From NCBI GenBank assembly GCA_029962745.1, contig CM057165.1, forward strand, positions 8,145,523-8,209,522: a DNA stretch of 64,000 nucleotides. The letters are read 5' to 3'. Positions 46,561-58,744 of this stretch are shown piece by piece. Source of the DNA: Echinometra lucunter. Lineage: Eukaryota > Echinodermata > Echinoidea > Camarodonta > Echinometridae. The notes under the pieces were generated by a model. That model was not told the DNA's origin, did no database searches, and saw only the letters and a program-made list of their open reading frames with translations. Position 1 is the stretch's first letter. Each line of letters opens with the position of its first letter. The translations under genes were made by a program, and so were the position numbers.

Positions 46561-46980
46561 CACTACTCCTTTCACCGGCTAATCTGGGAGGTGGGAAAAG
46601 ATTATGAAGGCACTCTGATTGTGGAGAGAAGGGGAAAGATAGCTCCAAGAAGAGAGAATAAAAGGGGGAAACTGATCTGGTGATGATAATAATCAAGTAG
46701 AAGAGGAAGGGAAACAATCATAGAACTAAAGAAATAATGATCACACATTGCCCCATTTCCTGCACTTTTTACAAGTCCATTTCTGCTCTCATACCCTTCA
46801 GTCTCCACTCATCCACCGATTTTACTATCAAAAATACTTCTTTTCAAGATATCCACTCTTTTTTACTCGGCACAGTTGTTCACTTTCTTTCTCTTGGAGC
46901 TTTGCTAGAGCAATTTAAATTTAACACATCACTTCTATCTTTTCACCTTCTCAAGCCTTCACAGTCTCGGTTTACCCTCA

Positions 46981-47238
46981 TGGCCGTACGCAAATAGGGG
47001 GCAGTTGCCCCCCCCCAAAAAAAAAAAAAAAAAAAAAAAATCAACCCCCTTCTATCTTTTTCTTACATTTTTTTTTTTTGGGGGGGGGGGGAATGCCCTA
47101 AATTACACCCAGATCATTCCATTTCAATTCTAAAAATGCAAAAGCTCCCACTTAGTTACTTTGTTCCCTCGCTTGCATGTTTCCTAAAAACTGAACAAAT
47201 TCTTGCCCCCGCCCCCCTCCAGGACCCCAGGGGGTCTA
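46981..47238. mobile_element. GGCCGTACGCA G/C-rich element (partial)
   Basis: TGGCCGTACGCAAATAGGGG matches the ends of the 12708 foldback. C, A, T and G homopolymers follow (47010-47092). The right terminus was not identified. Confidence 0.5.
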
Positions 47239-48904
47239 AAATAAAGATAGGCCATTCAGTCATTTGTGGATAGTAAACATTTAATTAGAATAATAATTTA
47301 ATGATTCAACACATTTTAACTTCAAACATACAAAACTGAAGTTACCTCGATGTAAAATTTGCAGGCATCTTGCCAATCTTCATAGAAGTCTAGGGGTTAA
47401 TGAATTCCTACATTCTTTGATTTAGATTCCTATAAAGCAAATATAAATTAAAAGCCTTTCTTCTCAGTTCTAAATTTGAGATGGCAGTTGACATTGTGTC
47501 CTTTTAATTATGTACACATATAACTCATGCAAGATGAGTTGATATTAATCATTAAAAAAAAAAACAAGAAATCCCCAAATATTTACTCTGTAGCTTTCAT
47601 TTAATGTGATATTCAATGGGACATTTAGTGATAAATTATATCTTAAAATCATCTCTTTGAAAAAATCTTTGCTACTATATGAAGAAAGCATTATCAGGGA
47701 GTAGATGTCATCTGCAGTCACCGTCAAGGCTGTAGTCTAGGTGACAGGAAGGATGAGCCAAAGTCATAATCCAGAACTCTGTGGAGAAAAAATCCCACAA
47801 ACATAATAAATATATATCAGATGCATTTAATAAGCATTAGTCACACAACATTTAGACACCTGCAAGAAGGACTAAAATGCACACGGTAGGAGTGTGCAAG
47901 TGAAGAAATCCAGCTACACATATTTTATCCTACAGACATTTTAGAATTTCATGTTTCTGATAGCCCAACTGGAGCATACATGATGCAGACAAGATATAAA
48001 ATGAAAAATACTTCTGAAGTAAACTAATGCTCATACGGTAATTTAGTAATACTTGGTAATGAAAGGGACTTCGAGTCACAAACAACATTGGACGGGTCAG
48101 ATTATGTACTGCATGATGTAATGTTACTGAAATCTAGTAAATGTAGGCCTAAATACATTTATTTTGTAGACCACTCTATGAAACCAATTAAAGTACTTCG
48201 GTAAACTAGAAAATCTCATCTATGACAGTAAATCACATCTAAGACTGCTTACACCTAATGTGGTCAATGATGGTTAAGGGGACTGGTTACTTATAGCAGC
48301 AAACTTACTCTCAAATGTTCAAGTCATACATCTCGTAAGTTCCTCTCAGGATTTGTCAATTCCAGTCTGCATCAATCATCTGCTATGGCATCATGCTACA
48401 TTAAAAGGAAATTTTAAAAATACGACTGAATAGGGTCTCTACATAAGCTAAATAACCTACTGCATAATTATGTTTAGATGAGATAACCTTCATACACATG
48501 AATGCTTTGAAATTGGGGAGCACTGATATAAATTGACATTAGTCTACACGATAGCGAAAGGCACATGGGAGTTTAAATCTAGATAAAAATTTGCATTCAT
48601 AACTAAAATTAACAACTGAAATTTTCAGTTTCAATTCAGAACCCATACAATGAAAAATTAGTGTGCCAACCTGTTTACACACTATCTACATTTGGCAATA
48701 AATGTTGTCTATTGATGTGCATTAGGTGTCTCTCTCCTGTACAAAGGATTTCTGTGAAGTCTCCCCTATGTCAAGTTTTGTCAACACAGACAAATTTTGT
48801 TATGGAGGAACATGGGAGAAGGAAAATATTTACATGTGCAATGAAACATACTTTACAATATATAGTTAGAGGTATGAATTTGTGTTACGAGTCTCCTGGA
48901 AAAG
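47239..48904. other. Stretch with a possible - strand terminal exon
   Basis: On the - strand, TTTTTTCTCCACAG ends at 47778 and is followed by a frame reading VLDYDFGSSFLSPRLQP and a stop at about 47725. It could be the last exon of the exon-like series at 48905-49930, but homology was not recognised. A + strand frame at 48661-48915 has no known match. Confidence 0.3.
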
Positions 48905-48916
48905 TTAGTTGTTAGT

Positions 48917-49034
48917 TGTTACCTGTCACTTTACAGGACTTTCTGCTTCATCCTGGACTTGTAGTGACATGTAGTGGACATGTTGTGACATTCATCAGTA
49001 GAATTCTTCCAGCCTTCCAATATCTAACTGTGTG
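48917..49034 (-). other. Exon-like segment, - strand, copy 1
   Basis: On the - strand an acceptor-like TATTGTTCACACAG precedes TTAGATATTGGAAGGCTGGA, and the segment ends AAAGTGACAG before GTAACAACTA. It aligns with 49811-49928. All frames hold stops or end early (CCAGGATGA), so it is more likely noncoding or UTR. Boundaries are inferred. Confidence 0.35.
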
Positions 49035-49810
49035 AACAATAAATAAATAAATAAATAAAATAAAAATAAAATAAATTTAAAAATCAATATCACTGTACCA
49101 AGTTGTAATGCATTTCTGACTGAGATACTTGCATTGAAATGCATCCAAGATTTTAGATTTCCTTCATGTAGAAATAGAAAAGCTTACCATGGAGTTACAA
49201 ACATTTACATAATATGCCTGTAATCCACCCCCATGAAATGTTTTAGTTCTGCCACCAAAATATAACAGGATTATTGTAAACTGCCATTAACCAGACTACA
49301 AAGAAACCATACATGTATTAAACAAGTGTCTGAATAGCCCCCCCCCCCCCAAAAAAAAAAATGAATAAAAATGATTACAAAAACTAAGAATAAAACTGAA
49401 TAAATCAAATACATGGAATAGCATCCACACAGTAGAATCTTCTGTCTACATGTATGTTCAGAAGGGAGTAGGGAGAGAGGGCTAAGTGACAGTTTGTCCA
49501 GATCTAGATCTACTCAAGATTTTAAGAGACTTCCAGAGGTTTAACTGTTTTAGCTCAACTTTTCAACTGAAGAATGTAGTCATTCTTAGGTAGATTCAAC
49601 AGTTAGACATAGACTAATGGTCATACAATAATTGTTTCAACTTCAAATGTTTGGAGTTTACAAGAGCAACAAAATGGCAAAAGCATCAACCGGAATCGTT
49701 AGCCTAAATAATTACCGTCTACGCTCTACCGGAATGCCCTCAAATTCATTACTTTAATCATCATAAAGTGAATAAGAAAGAAAAGTGTTCTGGAAAATTT
49801 TTGTTGTTAC

Positions 49811-49928
49811 CTGTCACTTCAGAGGATTCTCTGCTTCACCTGGGAACTATACATGTATTACATGATGCAGTGATGTTCATCAGCCGAATTCTTCCAGCCT
49901 TCCAGTTCCAATATTTCCATCTGTGGGA
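49811..49928 (-). other. Exon-like segment, - strand, copy 2
   Basis: Acceptor-like TTTTTGTTCCCACAG precedes ATGGAAATATTGGAACTGGA, sharing GGAAGGCTGGAAGAATTC with copy 1 and ending CTGAAGTGACAG before GTAACAAC. One frame starts at ATG but stops after 20 codons. The surrounding DNA (49440-49750 and 50210-50390) is also similar, so the whole unit of about 0.8 kb was duplicated. Confidence 0.35.
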
Positions 49929-50074
49929 ACAAAAAACAAAGACAAAACAAAAACAAAAACATTATTACAACCAAGCAGATTGCATTATTTACCATGTAAT
50001 AATATTTGATAGTTACTTCAAACTGCAGTCAGCAACATTTTCTATCTTCAGAAGAGGTGGGGTGAGACTGAGAG

Positions 50075-50200
50075 GTTGAACAAGATTTCAAGATTTCAAG
50101 ATAATTTATTGTCATGTATAAAAAGTAGGGTCCTACACAAAATTTGTTTACGGACATGGTAATGTGCATAAATGAAAATAAATAACAGAGTCAACTAGAT
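50075..50200 (-). mobile_element. LINE/SINE 3' tail with TTGAAATC repeats
   Basis: On the - strand it ends GACAATAAATTATCTTGAAA followed by TCTTGAAATCTTG repeats, typical of a retroelement tail. Confidence 0.5.
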
Positions 50201-50388
50201 CCAACTTCCAAGTAAACCTATACAAGTGTGTCCAGATCTACTTTAGATTTGTTAACAGAATTTCTGATAACTGTTAACGTTAGATCTTGTAAACTGATGA
50301 ATGTGGATAGTAAGACCTAGACTAATGTTAAAGGCTTACAAGAGTTAAAGACACTAGCAAAATCAACCGGGGCCGTCGACGTATACAG

Positions 50389-51088
50389 TGGGTGATTTCA
50401 AGTACGGTGTTGGAGGCTGGTGTTGGTGTTGTGAGAACACCAACACCAGCCTTAACACCGAACTTGAAATCAGGCTGGTGTTGGGATTGACCTCGCAAGT
50501 TCTGACGTATTTCCGGTAGTCAGTGTTGCTTTCTGGTGTTGAATGTCGTCTGCTGAACCGAGTATCACGGTTCGTGTTGACGATTTACATGTCATTTCCC
50601 CATTCACCAACACCAGCCCCTAGGGATTAGGAAATTCATGATTTCAAGCACGGTGTTGGTGTTGGTGTTGTAATCATACATGTTATTGCTGCTTGTCCCT
50701 CGCGGAGCAGGCGGCACTTTTTGCTAAGGCCACTCGTGACATGTTGGTGGTTAAACCAATTTCGCAGTCAAAACAACTTGGAATAATCAAAACCATATAT
50801 TTTCCTTGGAAGAGTGATAATTTTCCTCTTGAATTCTTCAAATGATTATGCAATTCGAATCCAATAAGATGTAGATTTATTTGAAATTCTGAGGGGAAAT
50901 TATTTTATCGTCGAGATTTTTCGCTATAGCGTATGACGTCACTCGGTGTTGAGCTATCGATAAGGTGATCGGATCAGAGCGGTATCGTCCCTCTAAACTG
51001 ACCGACGGTGTTGGAGCTCGGTTCAGCAGCCTTTTCACGCTCTCAACACCAACACCAACACCGCACACCGAACTTGAAATCACCCAGT
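50389..51088. mobile_element. 700-bp TIR element with CAGTG target duplication
   Basis: GGTGATTTCAAGTACGGTGT at the left and ACCGAACTTGAAATCACC at the right, flanked on both sides by CAGTG. GGTGTTGG repeats form both subterminal regions. A complete short hairpin copy lies at 50389-50473, and another terminus-like GATTTCAAGCACGGTGTTG at 50640, so copies are nested. No transposase was recognised. Confidence 0.82.
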
Positions 51089-51769
51089 GTGTTCATTGTG
51101 TGCTCTCCAGTCCGCAGTGCAGTGTCACTGTTCAGCGGGTCCAAATAACATTATTGATTTAGATCTAACACGTTAGATCTAGTCTACACACACTAGCGGT
51201 CTAGCGTTAGTAATAATCTAATAAATTCTGCTGGAGCGTTCACTCGCAAAAATCCTGTTGTCTAATCTAGGTCTGAATTTGATTTTTCATGACGCCAAAG
51301 TTCTGATTTGATTAGATATCAACGTGAACACCATAGAATTATCATAGATAGCCCCCAGCATTAGCCCGGGGGAGCTACCTCGAGTACATGGTGCGAGAAC
51401 GGTACCCGCGGTCAATCTAGCTCATGACGATGAAAACCAAACTGTAAGTTCGAGAGTACAATGTTTCTAGCTCTTTCGGAAACAGCTGTTAGCAATTATT
51501 TCAAATTGTAAAGAAATTATTGTAGATTAAGAAGAATAGCCAATTATTTTGAAACAAATGGTCAAATTTCTTATATTTAAATCATAATTGCAGTGGTACT
51601 CACGTTTTCTCTGTGAAGTAGAAACCTCTAACTTTGTGCGAGTAAGCACGTCATGCATGAATTTGCATAATTGTGACGTAATAAGGTCAAATGAATAACC
51701 ATATTTCGAGAACGATATTATCGAAGAAATACATATTCATGAGGCTATAATCCAATCAAAGGTGCTTAT
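51089..51769. other. Stretch without recognised features
   Basis: Unique AT-rich DNA with scattered AGATCTA motifs. Nothing else seen. Confidence 0.5.
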
Positions 51770-52111
51770 TTCGGTTCATGAATATTTAGAAGGGCTTATT
51801 TTCGGCTTCTAATGGACGAAAGCTGGGCGGGGCTTAACCCCATAGGCGTAATGCTTTCCGCGTGTGCTGCTTTCTGTCTAGCTATATATTTAAAACGTCT
51901 TTGGTCGCCATACGTTCAGGCGTACACGGAATGCTGATTCGTTATCGAGTTCTAGTTCGAAACGATGCTCTGACCGTCGTTTCGTTATACGTCGTTTCGG
52001 TATACGTGGTTTCGTTATACGATGTTCATACTTATAAATACATCGTATAGCTATACCGTTCTAGTATAGCTATACCGTTCTAGTATAAATGTTTAACGTC
52101 TGGACACCCTG
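51770..52111 (+). mobile_element. GC-box/CRE-containing repeat, copy 2 (internally deleted)
   Basis: AGAAGGGCTTATTTTCGGC, GGGCGGGGCTTAA and GATGCTCTGACCGTCGTTTC are followed by two TATACCGTTCTAGTATAGC units, ending CGTCTGGACACCCTG, the complement of copy 1's start. It lacks the CRE-containing middle. Confidence 0.8.
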
Positions 52112-52430
52112 TAGAACTCGACAACGATTCACCATTCTGTGTACGTCTGAACGTATGGCGACCATAGGACGGTATAACTGGGCGGGGCTTAACGTGAGCG
52201 CGCGTGGAGAGGAAGGCCAGGCACGCAGGGCTAGCGCTGACGTCATAACCATAGCAACATGCACAGTGGGAAACCGCGCATCTATACCACGTTTTCCAGT
52301 AGGGCCGAGATTGTGCGTCTGAACGTGCCAGCTATACGATCATTATTTATACGTCGTTTCTTTATCGAGTTTTGGTAGAAACTGGTTTATGTCTGAACAT
52401 ATTTCATTATCCCGACCCTGTATGTTTACT
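52112..52430 (+). mobile_element. GC-box/CRE-containing repeat, copy 3
   Basis: GTATGGCGACCATAGGACGG, AACTGGGCGGGGCTTAACG, GGGCTAGCGCTGACGTCATA and CGTTTTCCAGTAGGGCCGAG match copy 1 in inverse sense. It ends near CCGACCCTGTATG. It is directly appended to copy 2. Confidence 0.8.
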
Positions 52431-52640
52431 GATGCACTGATATTTGGATGCGTTTAATTGCAAGAAGGTGTTAATTCCGTGTAATGAGTAATCTATACAC
52501 TGATACATGGAAAACTTTTTTTTTTCAGCCATCTAAATGTTCCGTTTGTCGAACACCGCTTGAAATATTATTGATATAAGCGTACGTGTATTTCCAAATA
52601 AGTGCTTTTCACAAGATAATTCCTTAAAGAAATTAATGAT

Positions 52641-52889
52641 ACAATAATAATAACAGGATTTTATTTACCAAGGGTAGCCACATCAGTATTTCCGCTCTTC
52701 CTGTGCGTCCTGCAGTCATTATTACCCCAGCATTATAGGTACCCATTTGATACTCGTGGGTCGAGAGGGACACGTGGGTAAAAAAAAAAAAACCACCTTG
52801 TCCAAATATGTCAGCACCGTGCAAAGCTCGAACCCGGGACCTCTTGTACGAGAGTCAGGGGTCTTCACCATTGTACCATTGTGCTGGGA
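52641..52889 (-). mobile_element. tRNA-derived SINE, family 2, copy 2
   Basis: On the - strand: CAGCACAATGGTACAATGG, GTCCCGGGTTCGAGC (B-box), ACACGTGTCCCTCTCGACCC-like body and the end ACCCTTGGTAAATAAAATCC with a TTATTATTATTG tail. Confidence 0.85.
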
Positions 52890-52920
52890 TTGCATTATGA
52901 TAATAGAATAATGAAATAAT

Positions 52921-53143
52921 AATTGAGTTTTATTTACCCAGGGTGGCAACATCAGTATTACTAGTGCTCTTTCTGCAAGCCCTACAAAACCCTACCAGTG
53001 CCAGCTACTTATATACATAATGGGTAGAGAGGGACACGTGTGACCAAAACACCTTGTCCAAGGATGTAAGCACAGGTTGAGGATGGAACCCAGGACCTCT
53101 AGTATGAGAGGCAAGAACGTTTACCAACAAACCACAGTACTCC
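52921..53143 (-). mobile_element. tRNA-derived SINE, family 2, copy 3
   Basis: Same structure as the neighbouring copy: GGTCCTGGGTTCCATCC, GACAAGGTGTTTTGGTC, CACGTGTCCCTCTCTACCC and the end CACCCTGGGTAAATAAAACT with an ATTATTATTTC tail. Two copies in head-to-tail order. Confidence 0.85.
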
Positions 53144-53407
53144 TACTTTGATCATTTCTGATATCACTTAACATATCATATCAACTATGTGGATGACTCA
53201 TGCGTCCAGAAGTTTTTCGCTAGTTTTATACTCAGTTATAAATCTATCAATCCATTCATTCATTTACTTACACATACATCCATTCACTATTAATCTACTC
53301 ACTCAATCATCAACTAATTAGTTCATTCCTTCATTCATTCACTCAATCTCATTGTAAGAAGGGTGACCTCATCATTGCATGCAACGAATTTGCAGACAGT
53401 TTGAGAA

Positions 53408-53454
53408 AGAGAGAGAGAGGAGGGTGAGAGAAAGAGAGAGAGAGGAGGGTGAGA

Positions 53455-53493
<39 letters not shown>
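53408..53493. repeat. (GA)n microsatellite
   Basis: GA repeats with GGAGGGTGAGAG interruptions. Confidence 0.95.
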
Positions 53494-53494
<1 letters not shown>

Positions 53495-53670
53495 AATTGA
53501 AATAAAGATGTAAGGTTCTTGGGATAGTTAGCAATATATAGATAATTAGATAATTTATTCAATCTCATCCACATAACAAAGCATGCATGGGATATACATT
53601 CAAATGCATGTACAGAGGAAACACACAATAGTCAAAACAAAAACTGTCTGCATGCTGTAACATTATGTTT

Positions 53671-54600
53671 ATACATAAACAACATCAGTTATAATATAAA
53701 AGTTGTGTACTTAGCATGCCCTTTCCCTGTTTGATAAGTAATTTGTTTCCTTTTTCTTATTCTTACTTCCGCCTTCTTTTTTCTTCTTCCTCTTCTTCCG
53801 ATTTCTTATTCTTCTTTACCCTTCGTTTTCACATAATTTTCCTAACTATTATACGTCATCATACATAGCTCAAACATATATTCATGGTTTTATTAATATG
53901 ATAAACCCGTTCATGAGGAGTGACGGAGGCCAAGTGTTGATAAAAGCTAAAAAGAGTCATTCATTAAAAACAAAAGACAATAATTTTCTTGCCTTTCAGA
54001 ATTACCGGGTGTTCCGATTTATATAGACGGAATTAGGTGGAATGGTAGTCCTATTTTACAACGGCAATTTGGCAGTGTGAAACGCGACACATTTTCTACT
54101 AATTGGTACCAAGTTAGCACTTCAAGGTTGAAATGATCAGCTTAAAAGCTCTTATAAGTTGCACATTTACATGATTACCGAACAACAATTTCCGCAGAGG
54201 TAACATTAAACATTATAGCCTACCCCCTAAACACACTGACGAAAAAAAAAACCCTTCGAAGCCAATGTGTGCTGTAATATTAATGAATATTAGTTGTCAC
54301 ACAATGTGCATTCTTATTCTCATTTCTGGGGGGGGGGGGGGGGGCTAATATAAGTACCAAAAACTTTTCTCAGCTGCCCGTTTCAAGTGATATTCATGCC
54401 TTGCCTGTTCATTCCAGTATCGACTAAGAAAGTTACGTCTTCTTCTTCTTCTTCTTTTTCTTCTTTTTCTTCTTCTTCTGCCCCTCCTCCTCCTCCGCCT
54501 CCTCTTTCTCCTCCTCCCTCCTCCTCCTCCTCCTCCTCCTCCTTCTTCTTCTTTTTCTTCTTCTTCTTCTTCTTCTTCTTCTTCATCTTCTTCATCTTCT
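53671..54600. repeat. Segment B, copy 2
   Basis: Begins ATACATAAACAACATCAG and runs collinear with 43434-44310 into a longer (CTT/CTC)n tract at 54435-54600. It completes the second A-B unit, about 9 kb displaced from its A segment. Confidence 0.9.
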
Positions 54601-56626
54601 TCTCCTTCGTCATCATCGTCACCGTCATCATCATCATCGTTTCTTGTTACTTTTAACTCGTTCGTCTGTTGAGCTGTCGGTCCACTGGCATGTCTCGCCT
54701 GACACTGCAACTGCCAGAAACTACTTAATTTTAAATGGCTTTTGATATTCACCCTGGTCGGGTGTTCATAAAAACATGCCATAATCGACAATCGATCCAT
54801 GACAAGTCTTTAATGGAACGAAATATATCATTCACTGCGGTATGCCTCATGGTCTAATGCTCTGGAATAATATCTGTAATGGATCAGGTTTATTAATATA
54901 AAAAAATACAATTGAATATCAGTCACATTCAAAATGTTCGTGAATCAAATGAATTTCATGCACAAAATGTTTTATAGTGAAATGCTGTAATCAATTTAAA
55001 TGTTAATAGAATGCATGCCTAAGCTGTGGATTGGAACCTTAACAGAGTGGCCTCCGAGTCCCCCCCCCCCACACACACTCTCCCTCATCACAAAACACAT
55101 TAACAAACTATTACTTTGAGACATAAATATCGACCACTATGTTTCGCGCCATTGGTATATACATGAAGGATTGTATCCACCATAAAAAAGTGCCTCGTTT
55201 AATCCAGGACAATGAAACCAAAGTCCACGACATATTCTGTCTTGTCAACCATTTCACAACATTTCGGGTGGTTCAGAAGACGCTTTTTTAAAACCATGTC
55301 CTGAAAATCAACCACTAGTGCTTTGTGGATCTTAGCATGCTTAGAGGAAGGGGTAGAATGAACGTAACAGACGACATCGATATAAAATAAAACCAATAAG
55401 GGTCGTGAATTTTGAAATGCTTATTAATATTGCCGATATCAACAACTTCCATCTGCAGATAATATGTAGAGACACGTTTTGTAGACCACTTGAACTTATG
55501 AATAAATGTTCTTTTTCTCAATATGAAAAGTATGAGCATACTTGTGGTACGCTACGCAAGTCTTAGATGTCTGACTTTTTTCTCACTTTATCTGTCTTTC
55601 AAAGGAGAGGGGGTTTGCAGGTATTTTAAAATGTCATGAACAGGCACTTCTGGGAATTTTTTTTTTAAGTTATCAAAGATGTTCTGAGGATATGACATGG
55701 ACTAAGTCTTTTGGTATGATATACACGTGCATTCCTGACCTAATGACCTAGATCTTACTTCCCCTTAATTTTCTGCTCACAAAATTGAAGCATAACAGCA
55801 ATAATGAGACTGAAAGTCCATTGCCAGTGAGCTTTCGAGAGTAGTCTGAAAATTATATCACTAAAAGCATAACTGATGACTAAAGGCTTGAAATGAGGTT
55901 TTGTGTGTGTGCGGGTGTGTTGTGCGTGTGTGTTTTTTTGTTTTTTTTAAATTGTTTTTCTCTGAAAAGGGGTCTGCGGAGGGGGGGGGGGGTGGCTATC
56001 TGTGAAATGATGTAGGGCAAAGTGCCCTTGTCCTTTCACATAAGGCAAGTGTTTCAAGATATTCGAGAACCTGAATAAGTTAGACGTCTGTCCCTCAAGC
56101 TTAGATCCATTGCTATTTCAATTGCAAGAATGCAATGGTTGGCCATTACCCCTCCACGTACAAATTAGAGCGGCTTACCTCGTTAGGTGAGACAAAATGT
56201 CACCCGGGAGTCGGAGAGGTTCTGATTGAAAGAAACAAAGGGGCGATGCATCCAAGGATCCCTTAGCGGCTAGGAGATATGAATTAAGCGATGACAGCTT
56301 TGCAACATCTAATTTATGCACGACGATAATGTTTCAGAACGTCTTGACGGGGATAAATGGATGACCAGATGGCACGTGCTTGGAATCGGTATGAACGAGA
56401 AGAGGTTGGTTAAAAGAGCAAAATACCTTTACGCCGTTATAGTTTCGACTTTGTATCCAATTAACAGTGCTTTAAAGGTAGTGGATTCCATCTCTGAAAA
56501 GTCTATTAAATTAAATCAAACCAAATTCCTTTTAATAAAATTTTATTAAATTTGGGATAATCATCAATGACACAAAAACACATTTTAAGATCGAATCGTT
56601 GAAATGGACAAACAAACAAAAGGCAA
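54601..56626. other. Intergenic stretch with a weak - strand reading frame
   Basis: Mostly AT-rich. On the - strand between about 55539 and 55199 two overlapping frames (YYLQMEVVDIGNINKHFKIH then SKHAKIHKALVVDFQDMVLK) look protein-like and are separated by one shift near a TTTTATTTTATA run. I recognise no family; it may be a decayed transposon frame. A G run lies at 55980-55992. Confidence 0.35.
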
Positions 56627-56909
56627 TGCACACTCAGAATGAAAGGTTTAATTTTGCACCCTAAATGCAACAATGGTGGAACCTTTTGGGGTGCAATCTT
56701 ACACCCTGCATGAAAAGGTGCAAAGATGCACCCTTCTCCTCTAAAGGGTACAACTCTGCACCCTTAACATGCTTAAGAGTGCAAAACGTAGCTCTCTGCA
56801 CCCTTAATGGTGCATAATGCTTCTTTGGGTGCAAAGTTGAACCCATAAAGGAGCTCCAGTATTGCAAAACTGAAGGGTGCAAAACTGAACCTTTTATTCT
56901 TAGTGTGTG
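56627..56909. mobile_element. Foldback element with GTGCA-repeat interior, copy 2
   Basis: Starts TGCACACTCAGAATGAAAGG and ends ATTCTTAGTGTGTG. It has the same GGTGCA/TGCACC palindromes as 4419-4759 but diverged in order and length. Confidence 0.82.
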
Positions 56910-58744
56910 GCATAAAGATACTATACGATGCTATAATATATCATTAATAAAATATTATTATGTTCATGTATGCCCAAGTCACAAACTTATAAAAAAAGGA
57001 AAAAAATCAAATGATATTTCTTATTATTTCTTACTTTCGTTTTCAGAGAAGGGAAATAATTCAACTCTTGGAGAAGGACGGGGGGGGGGGGGGGGGGGGG
57101 GGGGAGGGTTAACACATAGTAGTGATTGATAGTAAGTGAACCCCCACATCCGGACAGGGGGGGGGGGTGTCCATGGCAGATACAGACAAGGATGGCTACC
57201 CCTTTTAGCAATATATCCAAACATTGTTTTTAAAAATTCGAATAATTTTGCTAGCTCAGTTGCCCAATCGCCCATGGAAGAGAACTTTCTGCAAGGGTCG
57301 TCGACATGGCTCATTAGGTCAGTCTTCAACCCGGAGAATCAGGCAGTCACTAAGCATTCATGGGCCATCCATATGACAAGACTAATCTTCTCTGACAACA
57401 TGGATTATGATTTCGAATCGTCATATTTCTCATAATGTACCAGTTTTTCCCCCGAAGCTTAGAAAAAGATATACATCTACTTCCACGTACACCTTTTTAT
57501 TCTATTTTTTTAGATTGTAGAAAAAGCTTTTTAAAAAGATCATTCAAAAGATCAAAAGATCATCAACAATCCAGTTTTCATGACCGTTTAATCATTTAAT
57601 GAAACCTAATGTTAATAAATACCAAACTATACGGTTCAGCAAATGAAGTACTTTAATGAGGATAATATTTGGGTTTCGGTAAACAATTTGTAAGCTTGTT
57701 TCAATTTCCAAATTCATGAGGAGACAGTTAGCCTATAACTGATGCGGTAATTACAATGAAGCTTTATCTTGAAAGTAGCAAGCAAGATCAAACAACACCA
57801 ACAACATTTCGTGTTATCAAGGTAAAAAGCGACCGAGTTTTGAACTTTCGTCGATTTCACTGCGGGCCCTCTGAGACAACAGTACACTTTATATTTTCTT
57901 AGATTAGAAATTAATCTAAGTCGATTGTTATCAGGAACAACTCCAAAATTAGATTAAGAAATTATAGTTAATAAGATTAATTTCTCAGTCTATTAGATTA
58001 AGATTTTTAATCGAATTTCAGATTTTTCGCTGATTCGAGTCAAAGAAATTCAGAGTAATTTGTTAGTTTGCCTCTCATCTTGCATCCATCTCTTCCAATT
58101 TAATTTCCTGATGAATATCTCAAGAAACATTACTGAAGGCAAACAAGACATTTATATCAATTACGTTAGCAAATCTGGCCGGATCCCTACTTATCCCCTC
58201 CGGGAGCAATATGGGAGGTTTAGGGATTAACGTGAGATCTCTTAACACGCCCGTGACGATCGAAGTAGGTCAGTAGCTGATAATCTTTGATGCACCATGG
58301 AAGGAATCACGGGGTTTACTCTGGGGTTGGGAGGTCTTTTCTGTTTCCTGGCTGATTCCCCTGGATTGTATTGTTTGTACGTTAACCCAGGCATGTTCAT
58401 ACTTTCCTGCTTTTTACCGACATTAATTTCAAAAAAACCTCTTCAATTGCTTAAACATTTTAATGCCCAGTCGCACAAACATTAGACTGGCTTGAAAAGA
58501 CCTTTAGTGTTCAGTAAAAAAATCCCGTGCATGCTTGCATTAATGGCACTTCTGAACTTTTGTAAGAAATGTGGACAAATCATTCCGATTAAAGTAAGAT
58601 TGCACAGATGGCATGTGATTCCTCCAAAATATTCCAGTATTTGTTTGTGATGCTATTGCTGATTTATTTGCCAAGTTTGGAATACATATTTTTATAAACA
58701 ATTGTTCACTGCCACCATTTCCCTTCAGTGAATGTTGGTTATAA
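56910..58744. other. Intergenic stretch
   Basis: Contains a 25-base G run at 57080-57104 and another G run at 57158-57168. No gene recognised. Confidence 0.5.

Larger units (their letters stand above)
44677..53670. other. About 9 kb separating A and B of the second unit
   Basis: Unrelated DNA placed exactly at the A/B junction. GTCAAAAC precedes the left edge (44669-44676) and recurs at 53631-53638, a possible 8-bp target duplication; 32 further bases lie before segment B. It contains inverted copies of the GC-box/CRE repeat, a minisatellite, nested foldbacks, exon-like duplicates and SINEs. It may be one insertion or many accumulated ones. Confidence 0.6.

Noticed and set aside
54345..54800. 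Glu/Lys-rich acidic frame
   Set aside because: Translation of a (CTT/CTC)n tract in segment B; the first segment copy is not the same length or frame.
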